Positions 24,530 to 36,220 of a DNA stretch of 64,000 nt are shown piece by piece (position 1 is the first letter of the stretch; each line of letters begins with the position of its first letter). Source of the DNA: Saxidomus purpurata (taxonomy: Eukaryota > Mollusca > Bivalvia > Venerida > Veneridae). The stretch lies in NCBI GenBank assembly GCA_022818135.1, contig JAFMSR010000006.1, positions 35,442,997 to 35,506,996 of the forward strand, read 5' to 3'. A program made the translations under genes and the position numbers. The notes below the pieces were generated by a model that saw nothing but the letters and a program-made list of their open reading frames with translations, was not told the DNA's origin and did no database searches.

Positions 24530-24746
24530 TTTGTTCATTTGGCAATGACTTTATATCAGGTAATGGCTGTTTGTGTTTTTCCTTATCTAGCAATGATCAT
24601 GTAAGGAAATGACCATTTTCAGTTTATTTATTTGCAATGATGGCTATTTCATTTCCTTATTTTTTCAATGACCATATAAGGAAATGGCTATTTAAATTTT
24701 CTTTATTTGCCAATGACCATACACCAGGAAATGCTATTTTACTTTG
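24530..24746 (+). repeat. Degenerate minisatellite interrupted by an element
   Basis: About four units built on GCCAATGACCATATAAGGAAATGGCTATTT (shown here as landmarks: CAATGACCATA, AGGAAATG, TTTTCTTTATTTG). One more unit continues at 25546-25586, beyond the AGCTCA-family element, so that element inserted into the minisatellite. Confidence 0.7.
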
Positions 24747-25545
24747 TGCCAGGATGAGCTTTTAGAATGGATGATTGTCCATCTTCCATCATCAGTCAAC
24801 ATTTTGCTTCAAAAGACATCTTCTCTGAAACCACTGGGCCAATGTTGATAAAATTTGACAGGGATGTACCTTCCATGAAGCTCTACCAAAATTGTTCAAA
24901 GAAATCCATTCCATGCTGAACTGTGGTTGCTATGGCAACAAATAGGAAAAACTTTAAAAATCTTCCTCTCTGAAATCACAAGGCATAGATCTTAAATATT
25001 TAGCATGTAGCATTGCCTAGTGGACCACTATCAAGATTGTTAGAATTATGACCCCGCCTAGTTTAACTCGATTTCACAGGGGCTAATATAGGAAAAACTT
25101 TAAAACCTCCGAAACTGCAAGACCTCTACCAAGTTTGTTCAAATCATGCTCCTGGGCTCAATATTGGCCCCGCCCAGGGGGTCTTTTTGTTTTACATAGA
25201 CATGTATAGGAAAACCTTTAGAAATCTTCTTTTTGTGAACCACAAGATCTAGAGCTTATATATTTAATGTATTATAGTGTCCTCTTCAAAGTTTGTTCAA
25301 ATCATGCCCCGGGGGTCAAAATTGACCCTGCCCCAGTGTCACTTGTATAAGAAATATTTTAAAACTTTCTTCTCCTTGTATTAATCACAAGGCTTAGAGT
25401 TAAGATAATTGGTATGTAGCATTGTCTAGTGGTCCTCTACCAACTTTTTACAAATCATGCCCCTGGGGTCAAAATTGACCACTTCCAAAGGTAAGTGCAC
25501 TAGTGCTCAGGTGAGCAATATAGGGCCACCATGGCCCTCTTGTCT
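24747..25545 (+). mobile_element. AGCTCACCTG-family element, four to five core units
   Basis: Starts CCAGGATGAGCTTTTAGAAT and ends CAGGTGAGCAATATAGGGCC. Core units of about 140-170 bp carry AGGAAAAACTTTAAA, AGATATTTAGCATGTAGCAT and TCAAAATTGACC. It is flanked on both sides by units of the minisatellite into which it inserted. No ORF. Confidence 0.75.
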
Positions 25546-25586
25546 TTATTTGCCAATGACCATAAATACCAGGAAATGCTACTTTT

Positions 25587-26703
25587 ATGCCCCCAAAGCT
25601 GGGCATATTAAAATTGCCCCATCTGTTTGTCTGAACTAACATTTCATTCATTCTGTGGTCATTTATTCCATCTAAGGTTCAGGGTTAGGGTGGTGTTCAG
25701 TGGTAATTTTCAGTTCTTTGCTTTAGAGCTAAGCTGTAACTGGTAGTCTGAAAAATACAATGGAAAATACGAAGTATGTCCATCTGTTTTTTTGTGTCCG
25801 GGCTATAAATATGTCATGCATGAAGGGATTTTCATATAACATGGCACAAATGTTCAACACATGAAGGTAACATGTCACACACTAGACCAACAGCCCTTAG
25901 TCTCAAATGTCAAGGTGACAGCTGGAATTTAAAACTAATGAAATCCACTATATATATATACACACATTTGTGTCTGGGCTGCAACTTTGTCATGCGTGAA
26001 GGGAATTTCAAATCATGTTGCACAAATATTTAGCACATGAAGACAATATGTCACATGCAAGACCCACATCCTTCCTCAAAAGTCAAGGTCACACTCCGAG
26101 TTTATAGGCATTCAAAACCTGTACATGCACACATTGTGTCCTGACTGTAATTCTGTCATGCATTGATGAGTTTTAAAACAACAAAATTAATGTTCAGCAC
26201 ATGAAGACGATGTATCGTGTGCAAAGACCCTAGTACCTCCCTCAAAGGTCAAGGTCACACTAAGAGTTTAAAGGTAAAGCCCTGTATATATGCTCATATT
26301 TGTGTCCAGACTGTAACTCTCTTATACTTTGAAGGATTTTAAAACCACTTAAAACTTTTCAGCACATGAAGATGACATGTTGCATGCAAGTCCTGCGTCC
26401 CTGTCTTGAAGGTCAAGGTGACACAAGTTTAAAGGTCATGGAATCCTGAATATATATGCACACATTTGTGTCCATAATGTAATTCTGCCATGCATTGAAG
26501 TTTTTTAAAACAATTTTGCACAAATGTTCAGCATATGGAGACAACATGTCACATGCAAGTCCTGCATCCCTTCTTCAAAGGTCAAGGTCACACTGAAGAG
26601 TTTAAACGTCATGGAATCCTGTAAACATGGTAAATCTTTTATGCATTTGAAGGATTTCTAAATAAATTGGCAAGAAACCTGCTTACGAATGACAGCTCTT
26701 GTT
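25587..26703 (+). mobile_element. ATGCCCCC element with tandem core
   Basis: Starts ATGCCCCCAAAGCTGGGCAT and ends GACAGCTCTTGTT. About six core units of 150-170 bp carry TTTGTGTCC, GTAACTCTGTCATGCA, CAGCACATGAAGACGA and CAAAGGTCAAGGTCACAC. It abuts the minisatellite unit at 25546-25586. Confidence 0.75.
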
Positions 26704-26782
26704 AATAATGACAACAAAAGGAAAGATTAATGATGATTGAGCCTCTAAAACTTTCTGGTGTTCAAAATCAGCATTCGTTTTT

Positions 26783-28157
26783 AGCTCGACTATTCGAAGA
26801 ATAAGGAGACTATTGCACTCGCCCCAGCGTCGGCGTCGGCGTCAGTGTCGGCGTCTGCGTTGGTTAAGGTTTTTCATAAAGTCAAATATCTTGAATACTA
26901 TCAAAGGTATTGACTTGAAACTCAAACTATATGTTTACCATCAACTCTTCACCTGAGGAAACAATCCCCATAACTCTGTTTTGATTTTTGACGATTTATG
27001 CCCCTTTTTAACTAGAAATTTTGGTTAAAGTTTTTTATAAATTCAAATATCTTGAAACTATCTAAGGTATTGACTTGAAACTCAAAGTATGTGTCTACCA
27101 TCAACTCTTCACCTGAGGAAACAATCCCCATAACTCTGTTTTGATTTTTGACAGATTTATGCCCCTTTTTAACTTAGAAATTTTGGTTAAAGCTTTTATA
27201 AATTCAAATATCTTGAATACTATCAAAGGTATTGACTTGAAACTCAAAGTATGTGTCTACCATCAACGTCTTCGCCTGAAGAAACAATCCCCATAACTCT
27301 GTTTTGATTTTTGACAGATTTATGCCCCTTTTTGAATTAGAATTTTTGGTTACTTTTTTTATAAAGTCAAATATCTATAGGTATTGACTTGAAACTCAAA
27401 CTATATGTTTACCATCAACATTTACACCAGAGGAAACAATCCCCATAACTCTGTTTTGATTTTTGACAGATTTATGCCCCTTTTTACCTAAGAATTTTTG
27501 ATAAAAGATTTTATAAAGGCAAATATTTTGAATACTTTCAAAGGTATTGACTTGAAACTCAAATTATGTGTCCACCATCAACTCTTCACCTGAGGAAACA
27601 ATCCCCATAACTCTGTTTTGATTTTTGTTAGATTTATGCCCCTTTTTAACTTAGAATTTTAGTTAAAGATTTTTATAAAGTCAATTCTTGAATACTATCA
27701 AACGTATTGACTTGAAACTTAAAATGTATGTTTACTATCAACTCTTCACCAATGTTTTTGATTTTTGACATATTTATGCTCCTTTTTAACTTAGAATTTT
27801 GTCACAGTTTTTACCAGACTTATTAGAAATACTCGAAATGGCTTACTTTTGAAATGTCATAGAATAATTATGCAGCATGCAGCGGGCATGCTTTTTAATT
27901 TTAAACATATTAATTTTGAAACGTTACAAAGTTATTCATGATCAAATATACAAGGTCATGTTTTCTTTGAAATTATCCCCCCTTCTCCACCCAGTTGGCT
28001 TACGAATCCAGAGTAGGCAACGCATGTATTGTACATTTACATAGGTCTTTGAACAAGTTTCTATCTTTGACCTTAATTCTGATAGACAATTACACAAAAC
28101 ACCAGGTCCTGTTCTTGACAAAAAAACTTTTACCGACAAGCTTTCGAACAGTCGAGC
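26783..28157 (+). mobile_element. AGCTCGAC element with 16-17 bp inverted ends and about 175-bp core repeats
   Basis: Left end AGCTCGACTATTCGAAG at 26783; right end CTTTCGAACAGTCGAGC at 28141-28157 is its reverse complement but for one or two bases. A GTCGGC-rich leader (about 26828-26860) is followed by six units of about 175 bp with GGTATTGACTTGAAACTCAA, CAATCCCCATAACTCTGTTT and TTTATGCCCCTTTTTAA. No transposase ORF. This is the best-bounded copy of the family in the window. Confidence 0.82.
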
Positions 28158-28749
28158 GTGCTGTCATGAGACAGCTCTTGTTTGTTTAAGAGCTCTATTT
28201 GTAAAATTCTGAGAAATTTCTTTGAAAAATATTGCCCATTTCCCTTTAATGAAACATCCTTTTATAATTTGACAGCTTTACTGCCAACAAAAAAAAAACC
28301 CTTATACATTTTAAGATTGATCAAGAAAGTGTGGAATGAGTTAATGAAGATATATGAGCAGAAGTTGTGAAGATAATTAGCTTAACGTAGATTGAATTTA
28401 AAATCACAAAAACGCATCATGCGGTGTTAATTATCACCATGTTCCTGGAGTAGAAACATCCATTTTAGCTACCATAGCTGTTACATTGTATACTGGTAAT
28501 GGTGGTAATGGATAATTTTATCACCAAGGAAACGGTTATCAACATTGTATTAAAAATATATATATATATATATATATATATAATGGGCAATTATTCTCAG
28601 AAATTAACTGATAGATGTCAGTATATTTTTGCAATGCTGGTTTACAGTGCTATGTCCTAGATAGAAGGTCCACATATAGATTAGAAATATACATGTACCT
28701 TAGCGTTACAACATTAGTTTGCTGATATTATTCATAATTTATTCACTAG
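28158..28749. other. Intronic sequence with a TA microsatellite
   Basis: AT-rich and non-coding by inspection. A (TA)n run is at about 28556-28582. The plus-strand frame at 28182-28370 has no domain or splice support. Confidence 0.5.
28556..28582. repeat. (TA)n microsatellite
   Basis: About 13 perfect TA dinucleotides. Confidence 0.95.
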
Positions 28750-28848
28750 GTGTAGGACAAGGAGACATTCAGGCTCTCTCGAGTGTCCCTCCCTCGGGAA
28801 GAGTTAAGAGACGCTTAAAATCTTACCCAGATTGTAGAAAGAAAATTG
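28750..28848 (+). CDS. TBC1D2: TBC1D2-like exon: basic linker
   Basis: A 99-bp exon with acceptor TTCACTAG and donor GTAAAC, phase 1 in and out. Joined to the previous G it reads GVGQGDIQALSSVPPSG, then RVKRRLKSYPDCRKKI. Being phase 1-1 and a multiple of three, it could be skipped without a frameshift. The cluster of K and R could be a membrane-contact or nuclear-type basic patch (inference). No domain recognised; the call rests on phase, open frame and good splice sites. Confidence 0.7.
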
Positions 28849-28952
28849 GTAAACAACGCACAGATTTTTGTTTCGTTTTATCGATTTATGTTGTTTGAAT
28901 CCAGTCAAACTTGTGTTAAACAGTCAGTCAATGAATGCATTAAAAATGACCA

Positions 28953-29148
28953 TTTACAGTAAAGTTTCGCTATTCAGACCACCATATATTAAGATCGCCT
29001 TCGATATTAAGATCACCCTTAAAATTAAGACCTGACATTTCCAAGAACCAAATGCTCAATTTCATAGTAAAAAGGCATTGATTCATTAATATTAAGACTA
29101 CTTTTTACTGGTACGAAGGGTGGTCTCAATGCAGGAACTTCACTGTAA
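28953..29148. mobile_element. CAGTAAAGTTTCG inverted-repeat MITE (28-bp ends)
   Basis: Left end TTACAGTAAAGTTTCGCTAT..CAGACCACC; right end GGTGGTCTCAATGCAGGAACT..CACTGTAA is its inverse over about 28 bp. TA flanks both ends as a likely target duplication. The interior repeats ATATTAAGATCGCC-like phrases about every 19 bp. Tc1/mariner-like non-autonomous element, related to 5009 and 20471. Confidence 0.8.
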
Positions 29149-29281
29149 CTGCATGATATTGTGTGTATTCAATATATAAATGGCCAATTTGAATGCGTCA
29201 GTACTGGCTGATTAAGACAGATGGCTGTGTAATTGAGGTGACCACTGGCACAGGTTCAACAGTTTACTGATGACTTTTATA

Positions 29282-30171
29282 AGCTCATCTGGCTTTTCCA
29301 GGGTGAGCTTTTCGAAGAATGGTTGTCCGTTGTCCATCGTTCGTCGTCCGTCAACATTTTTATTCCAGCCTAGAGCTTAAATATTTAGCATGTAGTATTG
29401 TGTAGTGAACCTCTACAAGGATTGTTCAAACTATAACCCCCAGGTCAAAATTGATACCACCTGGGGGGGGGGGGTCACTTAGTTTTACATGGGCTTACAT
29501 AGGAAAAACTTTAAAAATCTTCTTCTCTGAAACACAAAGCCTAGAGCTTAGATATGTGGTATGTAGCATTGTCTAGTAGACCTCTACCAAGATTGTTCAA
29601 ATTATGACCTCCGGATCAAAATTGACCCAGCCTGGGGGTCAATTGGTTTTACATAGGCTTTATAGGAAAAACTTTCGTTTCCTCTGAAACAACAGGGCCT
29701 AGAGCTTAGATATTTGGCATGTAGCATTGCTTAGTTGACCTCTAACAAGTTTGTTAAAATCATGACCCCATGGTCAAACTTACCCAGCCTGGGGTCTTTT
29801 GATTTTGCATAGGAAAAACTTGAAAAGTCTTCTTCTGAAACCACAAGGCCTAGAACTTAGAGATTTAGCATGTAGCATTGCTTTGTGGACCTTACCAAGA
29901 TTGTTCAAATCATGACCCCGGATGGAAATTAACCCTTCCCGGGAGGGGGGGGGGACGGGGGAGGGCGGGGGAAGGGGTCACTTGAGTTCCCATAGGCTTA
30001 TATAGGTTAAACTTTAAAAAACCACAAGGCCCATAGGCAGCCCTTAAATGTTTGGAATGTTACTAAACATTGTGTAGTGGACCTCTACGAATTATGTTAA
30101 AATCATGACCCCTTGTATTATTGTCAATTGATACAGAAGTGAGCGATATAGGGCCATCTCGGCCCTCTTGT
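29282..30171 (+). mobile_element. AGCTCATCTGGC element, five core units
   Basis: Starts AAGCTCATCTGGCTTTTCCA and ends GTGAGCGATATAGGGCCATC. Core units carry AACTTTAAAAATCTTCTTCT, AGATATTTGGCATGTAGCAT and GATTGTTCAAATCATGACC. Runs of G occur at about 29463-29473 and 29941-29975. No ORF. Confidence 0.78.
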
Positions 30172-31417
30172 TCTTTGTTTAGTTCCCTTTTGTGGTTTTT
30201 GAGTTTTGAGATGTTTTACATTTTTCTAAAAACTATCAATTACCTTGACTGTGTGGGATGTTCCAAAAGTTTGGTTTTATATATTTATGACGGGTCACAA
30301 TTTCAGCTTTTCTTAATTTACATATTTCTGAACCAGTTAAGCTTCAAAACAGGGACTTAGTACTAGCAGAAAATAAAAACATAGTTTATGGAGTAATGGA
30401 AATATTTAGCTTCTGATTTAATTTTGCTCAGGTAAGCTCAAGAGTTGTTGCCCTTGGATTAAAAGAAGAAAATTTGGAAAATCGGTTCATATCATAGATG
30501 ATTGTTTAATTTGGCATAATTTTTTATTAGCCGCTATTCAAACTTGGATTCTGAACAATTTTTGTGTGCACATTTTGCATAGAGAATTTTATAATGTAGC
30601 ATACAGGTGGGTACTGAGAAAAAAGAATTCTTTCATGTGTGATAAAAGTATTTCTTTCCTTAATTCGCAACAGATGCTGTCGACAAAAATAGTAGGTCGC
30701 GGTCTTTGCCTCCCGTATTTGAAGGTATTATATCCTTACAACAACAGTATGAACTGCTCTCCAAGTAAAGAACCAGGCTTTCCAAATATTATGTAGAGCA
30801 ATAAACGATGTCCAGAAAAAACAAAGGAACCAGTGTGGCAAAAAGTTTGAGCCGTTTGGTTTCGTTTATATTCTTAGAAGTTAACCATACAATCAATTGT
30901 ATGCAATATACCCATGTTTGTGATTTTCCTTACTGAATTTTAGGTAAAAATTTGTCTGTAAAGCCTGGTTTATCTGGAGAAACAGCTCAATGCTGTCTGC
31001 ATTTGGTTTTACCATATTGGGTGAAGCTGACCAGATAATTATAATGTTAATCATTTTGCTAAAGAGCTTTTATTAAAAGCGTATCTGTGTATCTATGTAG
31101 GAAACAGATGTTGAGCTATTTCAGCTAGTATATAAACAGTACAAAATTTAGAAAAAATGGCTTGTGTTACCCTTGTGTCATCTTCACCCACTTAGGTGAA
31201 TTATGGACTGGGTGGAAGTACAGTCATGTTTTTACTATATTTATTATAGTCAATCCTGGTTTTCCTTGCTGAAGAACGTCAATAGTGCAAAATGTATATA
31301 ACTTCCAACAACGGGAACGCACTGAATGGTGGATTTAATTGTTTTAAATCTCTGCATTGACATTGGTGTGGTTATTTCTTCACTGGTGGTCAGTCAATCA
31401 GGGCTATATAAAAGTCT
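30172..31417. other. Intronic sequence, nothing recognised
   Basis: AT-rich with scattered short frames on the plus strand (30121-30360, 30566-30796). None is bounded by phase-compatible splice sites or resembles a known domain. Confidence 0.5.
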
Positions 31418-31530
31418 CTGTCATGTTATGTCACACCTTTATTGTCTTGTTACTTCACACCTTTACTGTTATGTTACCTCACACCTTTACTGTCATGTTA
31501 CCTCATCCCTTTACTGTCATGTTGCATATA
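31418..31530 (+). repeat. 24-bp tandem repeat, four to five copies
   Basis: Unit around CACACCTTTACTGTCATGTT with variants. A multiple of three leaves two overlapping frames open through it (HLYCHVTS-like peptide), which explains the spurious ORFs. Confidence 0.8.
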
Positions 31531-31599
31531 TTTCATTTCACATCTTGTACTCTTCATATGTTTAGACTGGAGTGAACTTTTGTTACCAAACTTGGTACA

Positions 31600-31840
31600 A
31601 AGTTAGCTCATATGGGGAGGAACAGGTGTGATACATGTCAGTGTTCCATGGTTTGGGTTACAAGGGTTCGAACCCCTGTGGTTGGGGTATGTTTCATTTT
31701 CAGTGTTAGCTCCTAGTAGGGTAACCAGTAAACAAATGAAAGGTTGAAGTCCTAAGAAACTTTCACCAGTGCCTGTAATAATTATTGTATTGATAATTGA
31801 TAAATGGACTATGGTACAGAGCAGAACAAATTGCATGCAG
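31600..31840 (+). mobile_element. tRNA-like SINE, probable
   Basis: A box A-like TTAGCTCATATGGGG at about 31601 is followed by a perfect box B, GGGTTCGAACCCC (about 31664-31676). The following CAGTGTTAGCTCCTAGTAGG and AAACTTTCACCAG body resembles SINE bodies elsewhere in the window. I cannot fold it into a full cloverleaf and no target duplication is clear. Confidence 0.45.
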
Positions 31841-32265
31841 TTTCCTGGATAATAGAAAAGCAGAGTTCACTGTGTGGTAGTTGGGGCATAACAATCTGTA
31901 TTGTTTATTGGTAACCGCATTATTGTATAATCATAGCATTGTATAATCAGAACCTGGCAGGGGAAGATTTGTTTGTTTATTATACAAAAGAGATATGAAT
32001 GAAGGGTTGAAGATGTAGAACATTAATTGTCGTTGCAAAATGCGGTGGAATTTTCATGAAGCGATTAACATTGTAATCATATTGCTGGGAGGCTGGAAAT
32101 CGTGTCAATGACCTAAGAGTCAGTTTGATGGAAAATGGTCCTCTTTGTAAAAGAAAAAGGTTCTGACAAAAATTATCAGATGTGATTTGCCTGTCATATT
32201 GAACAGTGTTAGTCTTAAAATCAATACTTGTCCTGAAATTTAATAACATATTCTAAAGTTATTAC

Positions 32266-32345
32266 CGTATACTGCCTTTTAAATGCTCCTGGGCATGGTG
32301 CAAATCACCATGGGGGTGCGACTACTTGGACACAAAGTAGCCAAA
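32266..32345. mobile_element. Fragment of a CCGTATAC-type element
   Basis: ACCGTATACTGCC, CTCCTGGGCATGG and GGGTGCGACTACTTGGACAC are shared with 6990-7145 and in part with 33711-33981. Confidence 0.4.
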
Positions 32346-33710
32346 AAGTTATTTGAAAAAAAAAACTTCTTCAAAATAACTCTATAGTTGCATAATTATA
32401 TCTTCTAAAATACCTTTAAATCCTTTATCTACTAACATTAGATACCCCCAAGTCATCAGATATCGCCATATTCCAGGCACAACATTGTTTTCTTTTAGTA
32501 TCTTGTTTTTCATGGTGATGGCCATATTTGAATTTCAATAACAATGAAGTAACCAAATGAGAATAGACTAAGTCCCATGCACATTGCATTGGTACTGTAT
32601 CATCTCTCTGGGGTCAGCACATGCATAATCACAAACAGAGTTTAAGTACAAAATTTCTTCCAGTAGTGCATGTACATTGTAAGAATGAAAATTAAGCTGC
32701 AAAAGAGATGTCAATTATCGAATACAAGGCCGTAAGCATCAGTATGAAGTGTATAAAGTTGTGCATATTATAATGTTATAATGTAACTGAATCTGTAAAA
32801 TTCAATAAAAAGAGCAATCATGATATTGATTTCAAAATAGTTTAGGATCGATGAATGTCTGTCTTAGGTATGTCTTCAAAAAGGAAAAACTTTATAGAAA
32901 TCTTTTTGTCTGAAACTGTGAGGCCTGGAGCATATAGCATTGCCTGGTGGTTCCTACAAAAGTTTTTTGGAACATAATGCCCTGGGGGTCATATTTGGCT
33001 ACACCCATAATTGAAATTAATTCATTAAGTCTGTTTTTATAACACTTCCTCATAATTATTATACTTTTGCAATAATTTAAGTGTCTCAGTTTTGAGAAAT
33101 ACTGCAAATTGTGATAGAAAAAATAGCTCATTCCGCATTAAGTAAGTAATGTGTTAATTCTCATTTTAGAGATTTTTTCATTGATGTTGCCATAGGAACA
33201 TGAAGTAAATGTGATGTAAATGGCTAATTAGTCCTGTACTTCAGTATTATGTTTTGTCAAATCCATTATTCATGTGAATGTCTTTGGGCTGCTATTTGTC
33301 AGGAGAAAAAAGCTACAGAATGAATCAAACGTTTCCATAATAGCAGGTAAAAGAGGAAACCGCAGACTTTACAACGTAATTAGTTTAAAAGACAGTGTTG
33401 TCCCACTTCCATGAAACTGTTTTGAGAAAAGTTTGCCCGTAATAGCTGAAATTGAAATCCATGATGCCTGTCACTGTAGGAGTTCAACTAAAACCAATTA
33501 AAACTGGTAAATATTTGAAATGCATAGACCAACTTTGGTTTAACTTAGTCAAAATTTATGTGGTCTTGTATGAGGGTCATATGTGAATAAAGCCGTGTCA
33601 AAGGTCAAGCAAGGTTCGAGTAATTAATTATAAAGAGCCAATGAATATGGTGATTTTCCAGTAAATTTTTTTTTTCAGAAGTTATCCATTTTTATTCAAG
33701 CTCCTTGCAT
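32346..33710. other. Intronic sequence with a repeat fragment
   Basis: Mostly unrecognised AT-rich sequence. About 32878-33010 is a single decayed core unit of the AGCTCACCTG family (GGAAAAACTTTATAGAAATC, CATATAGCATTGCCTGGTGG). No exon. Confidence 0.5.
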
Positions 33711-33981
33711 ATACCGTATATCCCTGAATAAGCGCCACCCTTCCTCTAAAATATGCCCCCGCCCTCTTTTTTTTTATGAAAAAATTGACTTAAAATGCCT
33801 GAAGACAAGCGTATATGAGTATAGTTATCCATGATATATATCAATACTGATGTAAAATAGAAAACACTACACTTACTGTCATCCAGCAGCTCTTAAATTG
33901 CATTTTGGGTCTGTCCCCTAAGTAAAAATTTGAACAAGAAAATAATTTAAACAGGGGCACTTAAACGGGGGTATACGGTAT
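33711..33981. mobile_element. ATACCGTATA inverted-repeat MITE, 271 bp
   Basis: Left end ATACCGTATATCCC, right end GGGGGTATACGGTAT, its inverse. The inner parts AATAAGCGCCACCC and GGGGCACTTAAACG are also roughly inverse. No ORF. Confidence 0.75.
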
Positions 33982-34086
33982 ATGAAACTGTCTGGAAGCT
34001 CAAACTAAATTATTTAAAATGGAAATTGAGAAGTTTCAAACCAATGTTTAATATTGTATTATATATTAATGTTAATATTTTATTAA

Positions 34087-34280
34087 GGGGAGCGGTGGTG
34101 TAGAGTTAAGTTAAGCTGTCGGCCGCTCATCTCGGAGGTTGCGGGTACGAGCCCCACTGGGGTTACAACCGTACTTCCTCATATGATACTGGTTTTTCTA
34201 GAAAGTGGACCCGAGAGTAACTTGATAAGCTATAACATTTCTTCACAATCGAGTTAAAATAAATTAGTATAAACTAATAT
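34087..34280 (+). mobile_element. tRNA-derived SINE, second family
   Basis: Head GGGGAGCGGTGGTGTAGAG (box A region) and GGTTGCGGGTACGAGCCCC (box B region), body TACTTCCTCATATGATACTG and AAGTGGACCCGAGAGTAACT, tail AAAATAAATTAGTATAAACT. An inverted 3' fragment of the same family lies at 46205-46335. Confidence 0.75.
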
Positions 34281-35027
34281 ATAATATTTGGAGTAATCAG
34301 ATCAGGCAAATGATAGAATATTGCTGTGGAAACATCAGACTGATGTGTGTGTGTTAGGCATGTCTGAATATGGTATTCCCTCCGGAATATAGACAGTCGT
34401 TACAGCTGTTAACAAAGCAGTGTACAAAGTGAATATTTTGTTATTTGTACACTTTTATAGCACACATTAAGGTTTACAGTGGGTAAATACTGGATTAATA
34501 TTTTGTATTGAATATTTTATTGTGTCTGTATACTGCTTGTGGAAATTTACTTTCAGCTGACTTAATTCATGGTTATTATTTCTTTTGAGCAGAAAGTGCT
34601 CTAGGATGAGCTATAATGTGATCAACATTTGTCTGTGTGTCTATCAGCCACTCCATTTAGGGTCAACATTTGACTGGTTGTCATCAAGTGTCAACATTTC
34701 ACTAGTTGTCTTGCAGTTGCTTAATTCAGGGTCGGCAGTTGTAGGTTCCATATCAAGTTTAATGAAACTTGGTGAGAATTGCTGTATCACTAAGAATTCC
34801 AATGCATTTGATACTGGGCATACATGCCACTAAGGTCGAATTAATGCTGGGAGATTCATGAAAAATTACTAGGTTTTTGGACAAATTACTGGGTAAAAAA
34901 ACATGCGTTTCTAAAGACATACTTAATAATTTATTGCATAATTTACACAGGACATGCTAATTTTAAACTTTTGTTTACTATTCTCATAGTAATGGTTCAT
35001 GGAATGCTTATATCTGCATATTCTTAT

Positions 35028-35980
35028 ACCCCCAAAGGTAGACATATTTTAATAGGAATAAGCGTTTAATGGGTATTATATCCGTCATTCTGTCTAGGTA
35101 CCCAACAAAAAAAGGATTTTTGTTGGGTAGATCTAATGCTAAGGGTAAGTGGACTGTTGGGTATCTTCTTATAATGGGAAGCAATGGGAAAGTACCCAAC
35201 AAAGTCCCATTCATAGGGATCTCTGTCTGTGTGTCCATTCACATTTTTCGTGTCTGAACTGTAACTTCGTTGTGCATAGTAAGATTCAGAAGAAATTTGG
35301 CACAAGTGTTTAGTACATGAAGACAATGTGTCACATTCAAGACCCACATGTCCCTACCTTAAAGGTCAAGGTCACACTTAGACTTTAAAGGTAATGGAAT
35401 CTGTATATATGCACACATTAAAAAGTAATGGAATCCTATATATGTGTACACATTTGTGTCCAGACTGTAACTCTGTCATGTTTTGAAGGATTTAAAAAAA
35501 AACTTGCAACAAATGTTAGCGCATCAAGACGACATGTCTCGTGCAAGACCTACATGCCTATGTCAAAGTTCAAGGTCCCTCTTGGAGTTTAAAGGTAATG
35601 GAAGCCTGTATATATGCACAAATTCATGCCCGGACTGTAACTTTGTCATACATTGAAGGATTTTGAAATAACACAAATGTTCAGCACAATAATGCAACAT
35701 GTCACATACAAGCCCCACTTCCTTACCTGAAAGGTCAAGGTCACAAATCAGTGTACAATTTCACTTTGTCTGACTGTCTGCCTGTAGACATTTTTTCATG
35801 TTCAGACTGTATCTCAGTTATGCATTGATGGATTTTAAATTAACTTGGCACAAATGTTCAGTACAGTCATGGAGATGATTGTGTTTTGCACGTCAAGTCT
35901 AAGTGTATCCAAACAGTCAAGGTCCAAGTCACAGACACCTCTTCCAGGGCATTCGTAACTTACAAGTTACATCTCTCGTT
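35028..35980 (+). mobile_element. ATGCCCCC-family element with an internal palindromic block
   Basis: Starts TACCCCCAAAGGTAGACATA and ends TTCCAGGGCATTCGTAACTT, with about four core units (CCAGACTGTAACTCTGTCAT, CAAAGTTCAAGGTCCC, AAAGGTCAAGGTCAC). Bases about 35095-35215 interrupt the usual start with a block of alternating inverted nonamers and a duplicated ATAGGAAT/ATAGGGAT flank. Confidence 0.7.
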
Positions 35981-36111
35981 GTTGTCTTAGGTGAGCAATA
36001 TAGGAACTCTCGTTGTTGTCTTAGGTGAGCAATATAGGGCCATGTTGACCCTCTTTTTTATATTTGTCGACCCAGGAACCAGGTGTAAATGTCAAGAATG
36101 CTTTATTTCAG

Positions 36112-36220
36112 GGTTGGAAGCTTCTAGAAGCTTTCCTTTGAATCATCTCACTACGCATGAACTCGAAAACAGCAAGAAGCTGGCCATGTCTCGTTCATTA
36201 CATTCCATTGAAAGTGACAG
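36112..36220 (+). CDS. TBC1D2: TBC1D2-like exon: linker before coiled coil
   Basis: A 109-bp exon with acceptor TTTATTTCAG and donor GTAAAT, phase 1 in, phase 2 out. It encodes GLEASRSFPLNHLTTHELEN, then SKKLAMSRSLHSIESD. It is serine-rich, with RSFP and SRSLHS motifs typical of phospho-regulated linkers (inference). Remarkably, its last 19 bases plus the donor are copied several times in the following intron (36205-36640), so the true donor is set by the open frame and phase, not by the sequence alone. Confidence 0.8.
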
